56,947 nucleotides of DNA from CAZUSO01 sp964622775 (GTDB taxonomy: Bacteria > Bacteroidota > Bacteroidia > Chitinophagales > Chitinophagaceae). Positions 17,028 to 26,169 of this stretch are shown in pieces (the first letter of the stretch is position 1; the number at the start of each line of letters is the position of its first letter). The stretch covers positions 1 to 56,947 of the forward strand of contig CAZUSO010000014.1 of the NCBI GenBank assembly GCA_964622775.1. The letters are read 5' to 3'. The translations under genes and the position numbers were made by a program. The notes under the pieces are model-generated. The model did no database searches, had not been told where the DNA came from, and was given only the letters and a program-made list of their open reading frames with translations.

Positions 17028-17029
17028 GA

Positions 17030-17170
17030 CTATCTCCTTTTTTTTAAGGTATAATTTCTGTTGAGATCATTACCGCAACCACAATTTTTACCGGCCGCAC
17101 AGCTCTCCAATAAGAACACAAAACCCAATGCAGTCATCAATATTATGGTGGCTTTTCTCAAATGTTTCAT
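17030..17170 (-). CDS. Small lipoprotein, 46 residues
   Basis: Starting at the ATG at 17170 the product is MKHLRKATIILMTALGFVFL followed by LESC: a basic N-terminus, a hydrophobic stretch and a lipobox cysteine at residue 24. The mature part would be about 23 residues, Gly/Cys- and Asn-rich, ending in KKRR. A longer frame from 17266 would add residues that do not fit a signal peptide. It diverges from the glycosyltransferase gene. Function unknown; tiny lipoproteins of this kind are common in Bacteroidota. Confidence 0.55.
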   Translation of the reverse strand: MKHLRKATIILMTALGFVFLLESCAAGKNCGCGNDLNRNYTLKKRR

Positions 17171-17232
17171 TTCGTTGTTTAGTTTCGCACCGTAAATCTC
17201 AATATTATCCTGTAAAATTATCATTTTTTTCC

Positions 17233-18327
17233 TTGTTACTTGCAAAGAAAATATTAATAGCGCCATTAGACTGGGGATTAGGGCACACTACCCGCTGCAT
17301 TCCCATTATCTGGCATCTGCTCCGCCGCGGGTGTACGGTATTTCTTGCAGCAGAGGGTAGTGCAGCCCGTTTGCTTCGCGAGAATTTCCCGGATTTGCCG
17401 ATACTTGATTTAAAAGGCTACCGCATTCATTACAGTAAAAATAAACGTGGATTTGCTGCAACTATTGCAACACAGATTCCAAAGATGTTACGTACGATTA
17501 AGGAAGAACGTCACTGGTTGCAAGAGCAGCACAACATCCATCATTTTGACGCGATAATTTCTGACAATCGTTACGGTCTGCACCTTGACGATGTACCTTC
17601 CGTCATCCTGACGCATCAGCTACAGATCCAGACCGGCATGGGTAATGCTGTTGATTTATGGCTTCAAAGGTTGCATTACCATCTGTTGCAACGTTTCTCT
17701 GACTGCTGGATAGTGGATAATCCGGGCAGCAATAATCTTTCGGGCATTTTAGCGCATCCCAAAAAATTGCCCCAATCCGCAAGCTATATCGGTTTGTTAT
17801 CGCAGATTATTCCATCTGAAAAACCATTGAAAAAAAATAACAGCATTTTGGTGCTGCTTTCCGGGCCGGAGCCGGCACGCACTCAACTGGAATCTATCCT
17901 GCTGCAACAAGCCCGGGAACTAAAGCAATACGCTTTTTGTTTCGTGGCCGGAAACCCGCTGGGAAAGCCTGTATCCGGATTGACTGAGCATATTCAGTAT
18001 CATACCCATTTGCCGGCAACACAACTTTCGGGGGCGCTCGCCGGGGCGGAATTGGTTATTTGCCGCAGCGGCTATTCTACCTTAATGGATTTATGTATTT
18101 CAAAGCAAAAGGCGCTGCTGATCCCTACTCCGGGTCAAACCGAACAGGAATATCTTGCCGGATATCTCCGGTCCCGGAATATTACGTTGGCAGTAAGTCA
18201 GTCGTCAGTACTATTAGAGACTCATATTCCTGCGGCCTTGTCTAAAGAAGGGTTCTCCGGTTTTGTGGAAGATGCACATCTCATGCAAAAGGTTATTGAT
18301 GCATTCCTGGAACAACCCGAAGCGTAA
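17233..18327 (+). CDS. MurG-like glycosyltransferase (GT28-type fold)
   Basis: The protein has the two-domain GT-B layout of UDP-GlcNAc transferases related to MurG. The N-terminal part has KKILIAPLDWGLGHTTRCIPI, where GLGHTTR is the glycine-rich acceptor/phosphate loop, and ISDNRYGLHLDDVPSVILTH. The C-terminal nucleotide-sugar domain has a conserved GAELVICRSGYSTLMDLC and LIPTPGQTEQEYLA, matching the MurG RxGAxT and PxxxQ-x2-NA blocks. No ATG fits; the TTG at 17233 gives a clean 364-residue start, while the ATG at 17128 would overlap the divergent lipoprotein gene. It is likely an envelope glycan or lipid glycosyltransferase; the donor is a guess from the family. Confidence 0.75.
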   Translation: MLLAKKILIAPLDWGLGHTTRCIPIIWHLLRRGCTVFLAAEGSAARLLRENFPDLPILDLKGYRIHYSKNKRGFAATIATQIPKMLRTIKEERHWLQEQHNIHHFDAIISDNRYGLHLDDVPSVILTHQLQIQTGMGNAVDLWLQRLHYHLLQRFSDCWIVDNPGSNNLSGILAHPKKLPQSASYIGLLSQIIPSEKPLKKNNSILVLLSGPEPARTQLESILLQQARELKQYAFCFVAGNPLGKPVSGLTEHIQYHTHLPATQLSGALAGAELVICRSGYSTLMDLCISKQKALLIPTPGQTEQEYLAGYLRSRNITLAVSQSSVLLETHIPAALSKEGFSGFVEDAHLMQKVIDAFLEQPEA

Positions 18328-18372
18328 AGCTGTTGGATTAGGCAATCATCTTTTTATATAAAAGAGCAACAA

Positions 18373-19278
18373 TCAGACTTCATAAGTCATGCCCTCCCGG
18401 GTAACTTCCGTATCCGGAAAAACTCTGCAGGCTTCCTCTGCAAAAAGTTCAAGGTCTTCATATTTAGAAGAAAAATGACCCAGCAACAATCTTCCTGCCC
18501 TGGCTTTCAGTGCCAGTTGTGCTGCTTCCAGAGCTGTACTGTGGAAGCGTTCCCGTGCTCTTTGTGCTAAATCATTCAGGTATGTACTTTCATGATACAT
18601 GATATCAACGCCGGAGATACAGGGTAAAAAACTTTCCGTTGACCGGGTATCTGCACAATAAGCATATTTTTTTGAAGGCGGCGGGTCTTCGGTTACCCAT
18701 TCATTTTTTATTAGGTCGCCGTTTTTGGTGATATAATCCCCACCCTCTTTAAGCCGTTGATAGAAACTTGCCGGAATGCCATGTTCCCTGCATTTTTCAG
18801 GAAGCAGTGTTCTTCCGCCCTTTTTCGATTCGAAAACGAAACCATGGCAAGGTATGCGGTGCTCAGTCGGAAAACACTGCACAGTAATGAAAGGTGTATC
18901 AACCAATATCTTTTCTTCTCCATCATCAATAGCCGTAAAGTGCAGCTCGAAGGGAAGCTCGGTACACGCCACCTGTAGTTGAAGACGGATAATATCCATC
19001 AGTTCAGGCGGCCCGTACAGGCGAACCGGCTCGGAACGACCGAGTAGCCCCATGCTTGTCAGCAATCCAATCAGGCCGAAATAATGATCACCATGTAAAT
19101 GACTGATGAAAATATGGTGAATTCTCCGGGTGCGGACACCGTATTTTTGTATTTGCATTTGGGTACCTTCACCGCAATCCATTAGGATTAACTGTTCCCG
19201 TATTTCTACAATTTGAGCAGTAGGATGGCGGCCACAGGACGGGATTGCCGAATTATTGCCAAGTATGGTAATCTTCAT
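18373..19278 (-). CDS. rnz: Ribonuclease Z
   Basis: RNase Z removes the 3' trailer of tRNA precursors. The 301-residue metallo-beta-lactamase fold protein has the zinc motif SHLHGDHYFGL, an early LMDCGEGTQMQ, and later YCADTRSTE, MYHESTYL and LLGHFSSKYED, all positioned as in bacterial RNase Z. It follows the STAS-domain gene by only 3 bases on the minus strand, so they share a transcript. It converges with the glycosyltransferase gene. Confidence 0.94.
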   Translation of the reverse strand: MKITILGNNSAIPSCGRHPTAQIVEIREQLILMDCGEGTQMQIQKYGVRTRRIHHIFISHLHGDHYFGLIGLLTSMGLLGRSEPVRLYGPPELMDIIRLQLQVACTELPFELHFTAIDDGEEKILVDTPFITVQCFPTEHRIPCHGFVFESKKGGRTLLPEKCREHGIPASFYQRLKEGGDYITKNGDLIKNEWVTEDPPPSKKYAYCADTRSTESFLPCISGVDIMYHESTYLNDLAQRARERFHSTALEAAQLALKARAGRLLLGHFSSKYEDLELFAEEACRVFPDTEVTREGMTYEV

Positions 19279-19281
19279 GCC

Positions 19282-19650
19282 TTAGTCATTGTACAAATCG
19301 CGCTCCAGCACTTCCATATTAACAATGTCGGCTGCTTCGATAAATGTAGGTGTGAGGTTGAGGCTTAAATGCAGTTGTTCCTGCTTCAACTTTTGCAGTA
19401 CTACATTCGGCAGCTCACAGAAGGCCAGCGAGCCGGTTTGTTCATAAATGTTATGATGCAGCTCCAGCAGCGCGTAGGCCGATCGGCTGTCGATATCAGT
19501 ACAGTTTTTCAGGCTGACAATAAAATTCCGGCTTCCTGTCGCCTGCTGCTCATTTATCTTCTCTATTAAATCCGCAACCTGCTCGTTCAACAATCCTTCC
19601 TGGGGCGTCAGTACTGTGTAACCGGGTTTTATTTCTATATTAATTTCCAT
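19282..19650 (-). CDS. STAS-domain protein (anti-sigma factor antagonist-like)
   Basis: The 122-residue protein has the STAS fold pattern: a beta strand then ALLELHHNIYEQTGSLAFCELP after the loop LKNCTDIDSRSAYALLEL. In SpoIIAA-type antagonists the phosphorylated residue sits in D-S-S/T-G; here the loop reads DIDSRSA, so Ser is available, but regulation is unclear. No anti-sigma kinase or phosphatase lies nearby. Its 3-base spacing to rnz indicates an operon; this STAS-rnz pair is one I believe recurs in Bacteroidota, though I cannot verify that here. Confidence 0.75.
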   Translation of the reverse strand: MEINIEIKPGYTVLTPQEGLLNEQVADLIEKINEQQATGSRNFIVSLKNCTDIDSRSAYALLELHHNIYEQTGSLAFCELPNVVLQKLKQEQLHLSLNLTPTFIEAADIVNMEVLERDLYND

Positions 19651-19863
19651 GAATGCTGATATTTTTAAAATTCCTCTTTTCCAAGTCTTATAATTAGACA
19701 GACGATAAAACCGCTCAAAAGTAAGGCAAATTTTCTTTTATTTTTCCATCTTCATACGGAGTGCAGGAAAACGCTTTTAAGCTTTTTACTGTATTTTATC
19801 ACGGTTTTTGTTTTGCTTCGCAATAAAAACTCACGCCAAATCAAGAGGAACTCACGCTTTTTT

Positions 19864-19885
19864 ACCCCGGGCTGACCTCCGGGGT
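19864..19885. repeat. REP-like GC hairpin in AT-rich gap
   Basis: ACCCCGG (19864-19870) pairs with CCGGGGT (19879-19885) around an 8-base loop. It stands out in the 600-base non-coding gap 19651-20265 and resembles the short palindromes scattered through Bacteroidota genomes. The rest of the gap has no gene I can support; it contains AT-rich near-repeats of AATTCATAA type at 20117-20160. Confidence 0.4.
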
Positions 19886-20265
19886 TAGTGATATTACCCC
19901 CTTCTGGGCTACCATACATCAAAAGCGTTTTCCCTGATACAGAGTGTAGCTCACATCAGTGCTTTTTACTTTGGCAGGACAGATTGGGGGGATATTGAAT
20001 AGGGATTGATTATAGATTGAAGTGACTGATTGAAGATTGAAAGAGGCTGGCGGCGCTTTTTGCCACAGCGGGTTCCTTCACACAACAAGAAAATCCTGTG
20101 TTATGGTTAGTTTTGTAATTCATAAGTCGTAATTTACAATTCATAATTCATATTGATAATTTGTACAAAAACAATGCACTGACAAAGTTTAAATTATTCT
20201 TAAATGTCTTGCGGAGGGGTGTCATTGCTTTATTTTTACCCCGTTCAAAATTTCATCATAGTCTT

Positions 20266-22503
20266 ATGCACATTTTCAGACCTTCTTCCATGTTGCTTTA
20301 CGGCATTACCGCATGCCTGATTGCCGGTATGGTATTGTCAACAACCGATGTAAATGCTCAAAGACGCAAAAAACGCAGCACTAAGAAAGAAATCGTCAAA
20401 CCGGATCCGGATCCCTGGGATATTGACACTTTAATAAAGCCGATTCCCATGAACCGGGCTTTGTTCACCGATAAAGTAAGCAAATGGCAGGATCGCCTGG
20501 ATGAAAGAGACGGTATAAAAGATCGACAGGTTCACTTTATTGATGAGAACTATTCCGAAGCCTTTACAAAGGGACTGATAACCAATGTGGATCTATTGGA
20601 GATCCACATCGAAAATATGAATATTGACCACAGTCAGAAAATACGGTTTCACCGGGCAGTGGAAGGCATGCTGATGCGCACAGCCAGTAAGCCCTGGGGC
20701 AATCTTCCTCCCAACTATTTTATGCGGCTTGTGGAAAATATGGAAGATATGATGATTGCCATTGTAGAAAACGACATTGAAGATTTCGTGGCGGATCATC
20801 CTGATGAGTTTACTTTTGCCAATAGCTTTTTTCTGGAAGACTACCCTGCCGCCAGGGCTGCATTCTTCAAATCGTACGGGTTGAAATATCCGGAAAAGAT
20901 GATTAAGCAATTAGAGATCATCTCCAAAGAACCCTATGCAGATGATATCGTTGCAGCCGTAGCGCATAAGGATCCGGCCACCATTCTGAATTATGCCACC
21001 TCCACCAGCTATATGAGCAGTGTGATGCGTCGCAATAAGGATCCATTGGTGCAGGCGATTGTAAAGATTGCCGATCAGTCCGGCAGCCCGCTGAAAGCTT
21101 TACCCTTTTTAGGGGCTGTTTATCGCGGAGAAATGACCATCAGCGAGGTGGATGCCTTTACGAAAGACGATGTACAGTATTACAAACACCTGGTGCAGTT
21201 GAAACTTCAAAATGAAACCATTAGCGCCAATAAGATCGACGAGGAAATCAATTACCGGGCGCTGAAGTTTGTAAGGATCATCAACGAGCTTCATGAGGAA
21301 CCGGCTGCAGTACGTTTTAAAGCCATTCAACCCTTTAATGCGCCTGAATTGTATTATATGATGATTGGCGGACAAGATGAAATCTATACCAGCAGCTTCA
21401 CCGGCGGTACCTATCCCCTGATGTTGTCCACGCTCAGCCCAAAAACGGGCGACCAGTTACTGGAAGATATTCACATGGATCATTTCCGCACTTTCATCAG
21501 GATGAGCGCCGGGTTCAATACCTTGAAGAACTTTTTTGCAACTATTGAGGAGGGTAAAAAGGTAGCTTTAATGAAACAATTCGTTGCCAATCTGGAACAG
21601 GGTGATGAAGACGACCTGGAGGATGCAGTAGATGTAGCGGATGCCTTCGGCAGCATTAACGATCCCGATCTGCTGGATTTCCTGCGCAAAGAAGTTCAGG
21701 CTAATTATGAGCGTGTTTATAAGGCGAAAAACGAGCACAGTAAAAAGGGCGTAATTGTATATGGATTGTTGGGCACCATCTTTAACGAAGATAAGTCCGC
21801 ACAGCTCAACCTGCCGATTCCACCTGTAACCTATGTCCCCTACAAGTCTTTAGTGAACAGCAATGGCAATGTGGTTATACAGGCATTTTTTTATGGAGAT
21901 GAAGACGGCAGGATGTCATACAACAGCTTTAAATCCACCTTTCCGTCTTCCAAATGGACGGCAACCGCAAATAAGGATTGGGTATTATATCAATCCAATA
22001 AAGGCAAAAACCCGGTTTACGTTTATGCCAACCTTCCGTTAGAAGAACCGGAGGATGAAGCCGCACAAAAGCGATTACAACAATATTTTGAGAATAGTGA
22101 CATCACGCCGTCTATCGTCATTCACCGGGGACACAGCTATCACCTGAGCGGATCTTTAGCTAATCTTAATCCGGAAGTGAAAATTGTGATGCTGGGCTCC
22201 TGCGGCGGCTATCATAACTTAGCCAATGTGCTGGATCGGTCGCCGGAAGCCAGTATCATTTCCTCCAAACAAACCGGGGCGGCGCGGGTGAATGAACCTA
22301 TTATAGCGGAGATGCTTCGGCAAATCATGGATGGGAAAGATGTGGACTGGGTTACCTGCTGGACTGATCTTAGCGGTTATTTTAAAAAACAGGGTAAGAT
22401 GGAACAGGATCTTTTTAATGATTACGTGCCGCCACATAAAAACCTGGGCGCCATATTCATCAAGGCTTACCGGAAGATGATGGCCGCTACCAATACTGAT
22501 TAA
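20266..22503 (+). CDS. Large secreted protein, C-terminal clan CD peptidase-like region
   Basis: I do not recognise the whole protein. From the ATG at 20266 it is 745 residues with a signal peptide (LLYGITACLIAGMVL, cleavage near DVNAQ), then a basic patch RRKKRSTKK. An earlier in-frame TTG at 20161 would add 35 residues. The long middle is mostly helical with no clear domain. The last 180 residues alternate strands and helices: PVYVYANLPL, SIVIHRGHSYHL, then VKIVMLGSCGGYHN and SPEASIISSKQTGAARV. A His (H623) after one strand and a Cys (C646) after the next is the arrangement of caspase/gingipain/CHAT peptidases. It lacks a type IX sorting domain, so a periplasmic location is likely. Activity is inference. 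Confidence 0.7.
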   Translation: MHIFRPSSMLLYGITACLIAGMVLSTTDVNAQRRKKRSTKKEIVKPDPDPWDIDTLIKPIPMNRALFTDKVSKWQDRLDERDGIKDRQVHFIDENYSEAFTKGLITNVDLLEIHIENMNIDHSQKIRFHRAVEGMLMRTASKPWGNLPPNYFMRLVENMEDMMIAIVENDIEDFVADHPDEFTFANSFFLEDYPAARAAFFKSYGLKYPEKMIKQLEIISKEPYADDIVAAVAHKDPATILNYATSTSYMSSVMRRNKDPLVQAIVKIADQSGSPLKALPFLGAVYRGEMTISEVDAFTKDDVQYYKHLVQLKLQNETISANKIDEEINYRALKFVRIINELHEEPAAVRFKAIQPFNAPELYYMMIGGQDEIYTSSFTGGTYPLMLSTLSPKTGDQLLEDIHMDHFRTFIRMSAGFNTLKNFFATIEEGKKVALMKQFVANLEQGDEDDLEDAVDVADAFGSINDPDLLDFLRKEVQANYERVYKAKNEHSKKGVIVYGLLGTIFNEDKSAQLNLPIPPVTYVPYKSLVNSNGNVVIQAFFYGDEDGRMSYNSFKSTFPSSKWTATANKDWVLYQSNKGKNPVYVYANLPLEEPEDEAAQKRLQQYFENSDITPSIVIHRGHSYHLSGSLANLNPEVKIVMLGSCGGYHNLANVLDRSPEASIISSKQTGAARVNEPIIAEMLRQIMDGKDVDWVTCWTDLSGYFKKQGKMEQDLFNDYVPPHKNLGAIFIKAYRKMMAATNTD

Positions 22504-22924
22504 GCGTTTTCAGTTTGGGAATTAAAAATTGGGAATTAAAAATTGATTGATTTTTGACGACATTGTCAAAAATAATGTCAATGTTAAATAATAAAATTCA
22601 AGCTTACACCCCGTCCACCGACCGAATAATAAAACCCCATTTGAACAAACCCATGCAACCCATTTCAAAATTATACGGACAAACCCTGACGATTCAATTT
22701 TAAAAGATTATTCAAGCTTTCGAGACAACCTAACTGGTGCAATGTGGACGGTAGCAATAACAGAAAAAGCCTGACGAGAAAGAACCTGATAAGCCTTAAC
22801 TAATTTTTGCCATCATTTACACGGCAATCACCATTTACTTTGTTTTTGACATTTAGCATGACGAAAGCGCTTCATCAGGATACCTGTTCCTGTTCCCGGC
22901 ATTTTGGTTTTATTCATCTCTCTT
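22504..22924. other. Non-coding gap with short direct repeat
   Basis: No gene is supported here. A 14-base unit GGGAATTAAAAATT occurs twice in a row at about 22518-22545. The remainder is AT-rich with no clear terminator for the upstream gene. Confidence 0.4.
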
Positions 22925-23644
22925 TTAAAAATCCATTGGCACTTCCATTAGTAGCAATTCCGAATTACCGCTATTGGAAACGATTTTGACTGAATCCGTA
23001 TCCCACAGGCCGAGCCCGTCCCGTGCAGACAATTGCCGGCCATCAATCGTCATTTCGCTGTTAAGCAAAAAGGCATATACGCCGTTCTCCTTTTTATGCA
23101 GCCGGTATATTGTCTCCACGTCCTTATCAAAAGTGCCCAAATGAAACCAGGCTTGCTGATGAATCCATACACCTGCATCATCCGGATCGGGTGAAACGAT
23201 TTGTTGCAGACGGTTGTGTCGGTCAGCGGAATCCAGGGTAATCTGATCATATCGGGGCTCCACATTCATCTTATCCGGGATTACCCATATCTGCAGGAAT
23301 TTCACGGCATGCTCCCGGCTGTGATTGTATTCGCTGTGCGCAATCCCAGTTCCCGCGCTCATCACCTGAATATCGCCATTTTTGATCACCGCAGTAGTTC
23401 CCATACTGTCCTGATGTTCGAGATCTCCGGCTAATGGAATACTGATAATTTCCATATTGTCATGTCGGTGCATGCCGAATCCTTTTCCCGCGGCAACGGT
23501 ATCATCATTTAACACGCGCAGGGCGCCAAAATGCATCCGGTCAGGATGATGATAGCCTGCAAAACTGAATGTATGCCAGGTATCCAGCCAGCCATAATTT
23601 GCGTGTCCGCGTGAAGTTGCCTTATGCAATATGAAGTTGTTCAT
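22925..23644 (-). CDS. Pirin family protein (bicupin)
   Basis: The 239-residue protein shows the pirin N-terminal cupin: HTFSFAGYHHPDRMHFG, then GFGMHRHDNMEIISIPLAGDLEHQDS, with His and Glu residues (MHRH, HSEYNHS after GTGIAHSE) that bind the metal. A C-terminal cupin with FLLNSEMTIDGRQL follows. Bacterial pirins such as YhhW can be quercetinases; the physiological role is unknown. A -7 box lies at 23726-23733. It is separate from the ketosynthase genes upstream. Confidence 0.93.
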   Translation of the reverse strand: MNNFILHKATSRGHANYGWLDTWHTFSFAGYHHPDRMHFGALRVLNDDTVAAGKGFGMHRHDNMEIISIPLAGDLEHQDSMGTTAVIKNGDIQVMSAGTGIAHSEYNHSREHAVKFLQIWVIPDKMNVEPRYDQITLDSADRHNRLQQIVSPDPDDAGVWIHQQAWFHLGTFDKDVETIYRLHKKENGVYAFLLNSEMTIDGRQLSARDGLGLWDTDSVKIVSNSGNSELLLMEVPMDF

Positions 23645-23725
23645 TTTCTTGTTTTTTTATCTATTAAAAAAATATCCTTACCGGCTTTCCCGGTAATGGA
23701 TATTCCTCAAGTCTTGTTGATAATG

Positions 23726-23733
23726 CAAAGGTA
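23726..23733 (-). promoter_or_regulatory. Bacteroidota -7 box for pirin gene
   Basis: The minus strand reads TACCTTTG, about 80 bases before the pirin ATG. Confidence 0.45.
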
Positions 23734-23796
23734 TATCGGCGTTTCCGGGGCGCCGTTAACATAGGTCAATAAATTTACCCAGACAGTGCAATAACC

Positions 23797-24864
23797 TCAA
23801 TGTCTCTCCAGCAATATCATATTATGCTGTTGTCTTTGAAAATGATTGTAATAAAGGATTTTTTGGGGCAGTATGTCAGGCGGAGGATTACGGTACCAGA
23901 TTTTATCCGGCAGCTTTTCCCCCTGTAAATACTGAAATAACAGCCACAATGCAAAGCTTCCCGCCGTTTCATATTCGCCGCACAAATGCTTAAACGCTAT
24001 GACGGGCATATCACAGGGGAAAAGTTCCACAGCTTTTTCATAATAAATATTATCCCGGACATCTCCGCTCCAACCCAGCAATACAAGATCCACATCTTCG
24101 TATTTCCAACCCTGTTTTTGAAGCAAGGCATGCATTTCACCAGTCAAATCAAATGTTGCTGTGGCAGTAAGGGATTTTACCTGCAACAATTCTACGGCAT
24201 TTTCCATCGGTTGGTTTTGCAGCATAAAAAATGCCACGCCTTCACCTGCCATTACACCGGGAGTTTCGCTCTGCTGCCATAAGGACAAATCCGTATCCAC
24301 AACGGTTTTCCACTGTCCTGTTTTTTCTTTAATCAACAAATATTCTGCCGTAATCTCATCAAAGCTGCCAACCAGGAATTGCTGTGGCGCATTCGACTCA
24401 TTCATCTTTAAGCAGGCATCGTACAGGCTGATTTCAAAAGAGCTGCCCCGGTGCACGAAAGTCTGATTATAGCCTGTAGCCTTCGTTTGCAACGCCACAA
24501 CGCCGTTGATGGCATTATAAGTGGAAAGTATGAAGGGCGTGGGGTTCAACATTTCTTCATTGAACTGCTTCATATCTTTTACAAACTTTTCCGTATCCAG
24601 CATACTGCCTTTTCCCGTTCCGGTAATGATTCCGTCCGGCATCTGCACGCCGGCCTGCTTCAGGCATTTCATTGCGGCGTAAATGCTCATTTTCAGCAGT
24701 CGGCTCATTCTTCTCAACTGCATGGGAGGCAGTATCGAGCTATAATCCGGTTCCACACACGAAAACCGGTTAGCGCGGGGCTTTACCAAAGGTTGTAATA
24801 AATGAGGCAACTCCGTTTGCTGCGGAGCAATTGCTGTAGTATGTGTGATGTAAACAGGCTTCAA
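23797..24864 (-). CDS. Degenerate beta-ketoacyl synthase (chain-length-factor-like)
   Basis: The 355-residue protein keeps the thiolase-fold layout of ketosynthases (GIITGTGKGSMLDTEKFV, PFILSTYNAINGVVA, GEGVAFFMLQ) but the catalytic residues are lost. The nucleophile block reads VHRGSSFEIS where active enzymes have TACSSS, the NAHGT His is replaced within LLGWSGDVRDN, and the second His block reads KHLCGEYETAGSF. Such proteins act as partner or chain-length factors of an active ketosynthase, as in aryl polyene/flexirubin or type II polyketide systems. It follows the active KAS by 69 bases and the ACP upstream. Confidence 0.8.
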   Translation of the reverse strand: MKPVYITHTTAIAPQQTELPHLLQPLVKPRANRFSCVEPDYSSILPPMQLRRMSRLLKMSIYAAMKCLKQAGVQMPDGIITGTGKGSMLDTEKFVKDMKQFNEEMLNPTPFILSTYNAINGVVALQTKATGYNQTFVHRGSSFEISLYDACLKMNESNAPQQFLVGSFDEITAEYLLIKEKTGQWKTVVDTDLSLWQQSETPGVMAGEGVAFFMLQNQPMENAVELLQVKSLTATATFDLTGEMHALLQKQGWKYEDVDLVLLGWSGDVRDNIYYEKAVELFPCDMPVIAFKHLCGEYETAGSFALWLLFQYLQGEKLPDKIWYRNPPPDILPQKILYYNHFQRQQHNMILLERH

Positions 24865-24933
24865 TATTTACCGGCTGATTAAAAAAATAATACTTTTTGT
24901 ATTTCTCGATCTGTATTCCTTAAAGATAAGGAT

Positions 24934-26130
24934 TTATATTTTTCCAAATACTAAGGATACATTATTGCCGCCAAATCCAAATGAATTGGACAATGCATAA
25001 GTCATCCCGGGATTTTCGGTCAGCGAGGTAACCGGCCGTAACCCAGCTTCTTCCATCGGTGTTTCAAACCGAAGATTGGGCGGCATGACCTGATGCTTCA
25101 AAGATAAACAGGACAAGATGGCCTCAACCGCTCCCGATGCGGCAAGGGTATGTCCTGTATAAGCTTTGGTGGAGCTGAAATTATGGAAATCCGCTCCGAA
25201 CAAATCCCGGATAGCATTTCCTTCACTCAAATCGTTACCCAAAGTAGCCGTACCATGCGCATTTACATAACCTATCTGAACGGGCGAAAGCCCGGCATGC
25301 CGTAGTGCCTGTTGCATGGTAAGTAATGCACCTTTACCATCGGGAGAAGGCGCCGTAGGATGATGCGCTTCATTGGTATTACCATAGCCTTTAAATACAG
25401 CTACCGCTTCCATTTGATATTGCTTCAATACCCGCTCATTCACAAGGACAATATACGCGGCTGCCTCTCCAAGATTAAGCCCGTTGCGATTTTGGTCAAA
25501 AGGGCGGCAGGGAATTTTATCTACATTTTTCAATGCATTGAACCCGTTTAAGGTAAACCGGGTGAGCGCATCCGTTCCTCCGCATATCGCCATGTCACAT
25601 TCACCGGCCGCTATCATACGCGCACCCATAAGGATGGCATTGGCAGAGGAAGAACAGGCTGTGCTGATGGTTGCCTGGAAGCCTTTTATTCCAAAACAGG
25701 CTGACATGCGCATGGTACAGTCTGCACAATCCAGAGAATTGACATAAGCCATGGACTGTCCGACATGTTCCGGGTCGATCATCTCTGCATACAGATTCTC
25801 CACATCACTCATCCCGCCAACGGTCGTGGCATTGATGAAAGCTGTTTTACCCGACTGTATCATTGCTTCAGGAATTCCTTGCAGCGCTTCTTTTAAGGCA
25901 TGAATTCCCAGCAAAGCGGTACGGCTGTAACCATCTCCGGATAGCTTTAACCGTCCGGCAAGTCCGGCATTGCTCAACTTGATCTCCCCAATACACAAAT
26001 CGTTGCGGTGGCGTGTATCTAATATTGTGGCATAGCCCAGTCCGTGCCGGCTTTCAAGAATGGAATTCCAGCTTGCGGAAAGTGTTTCGCCTAAGGCTGA
26101 AATCATGCCCATTCCCGAAATATACACCAT
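24934..26130 (-). CDS. Beta-ketoacyl-[ACP] synthase (KAS II-type)
   Basis: The 398-residue enzyme has an intact Cys-His-His triad: C159 in STACSSSANA, H292 in NAHGTATLGND, H327 with K322 in STKAYTGHTLAASGA. It would condense malonyl-ACP with an acyl-ACP. It lies between an ACP gene (39 bases upstream) and a catalytically dead homologue, so the three probably form a small specialised lipid or pigment module. In this phylum such trios belong to flexirubin/dialkylresorcinol or aryl polyene pathways. The rest of such a cluster is not in the window, so the product is unknown. Confidence 0.9.
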   Translation of the reverse strand: MVYISGMGMISALGETLSASWNSILESRHGLGYATILDTRHRNDLCIGEIKLSNAGLAGRLKLSGDGYSRTALLGIHALKEALQGIPEAMIQSGKTAFINATTVGGMSDVENLYAEMIDPEHVGQSMAYVNSLDCADCTMRMSACFGIKGFQATISTACSSSANAILMGARMIAAGECDMAICGGTDALTRFTLNGFNALKNVDKIPCRPFDQNRNGLNLGEAAAYIVLVNERVLKQYQMEAVAVFKGYGNTNEAHHPTAPSPDGKGALLTMQQALRHAGLSPVQIGYVNAHGTATLGNDLSEGNAIRDLFGADFHNFSSTKAYTGHTLAASGAVEAILSCLSLKHQVMPPNLRFETPMEEAGLRPVTSLTENPGMTYALSNSFGFGGNNVSLVFGKI

Positions 26131-26169
26131 AATTCAAGCTATAAAATAAAGATTCGGGAAAAATGAAGA

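Noticed and set aside
17128..17232. An earlier ATG for the MurG-like glycosyltransferase
   Set aside because: It would overlap the divergent lipoprotein gene and adds residues that do not belong to the family start.
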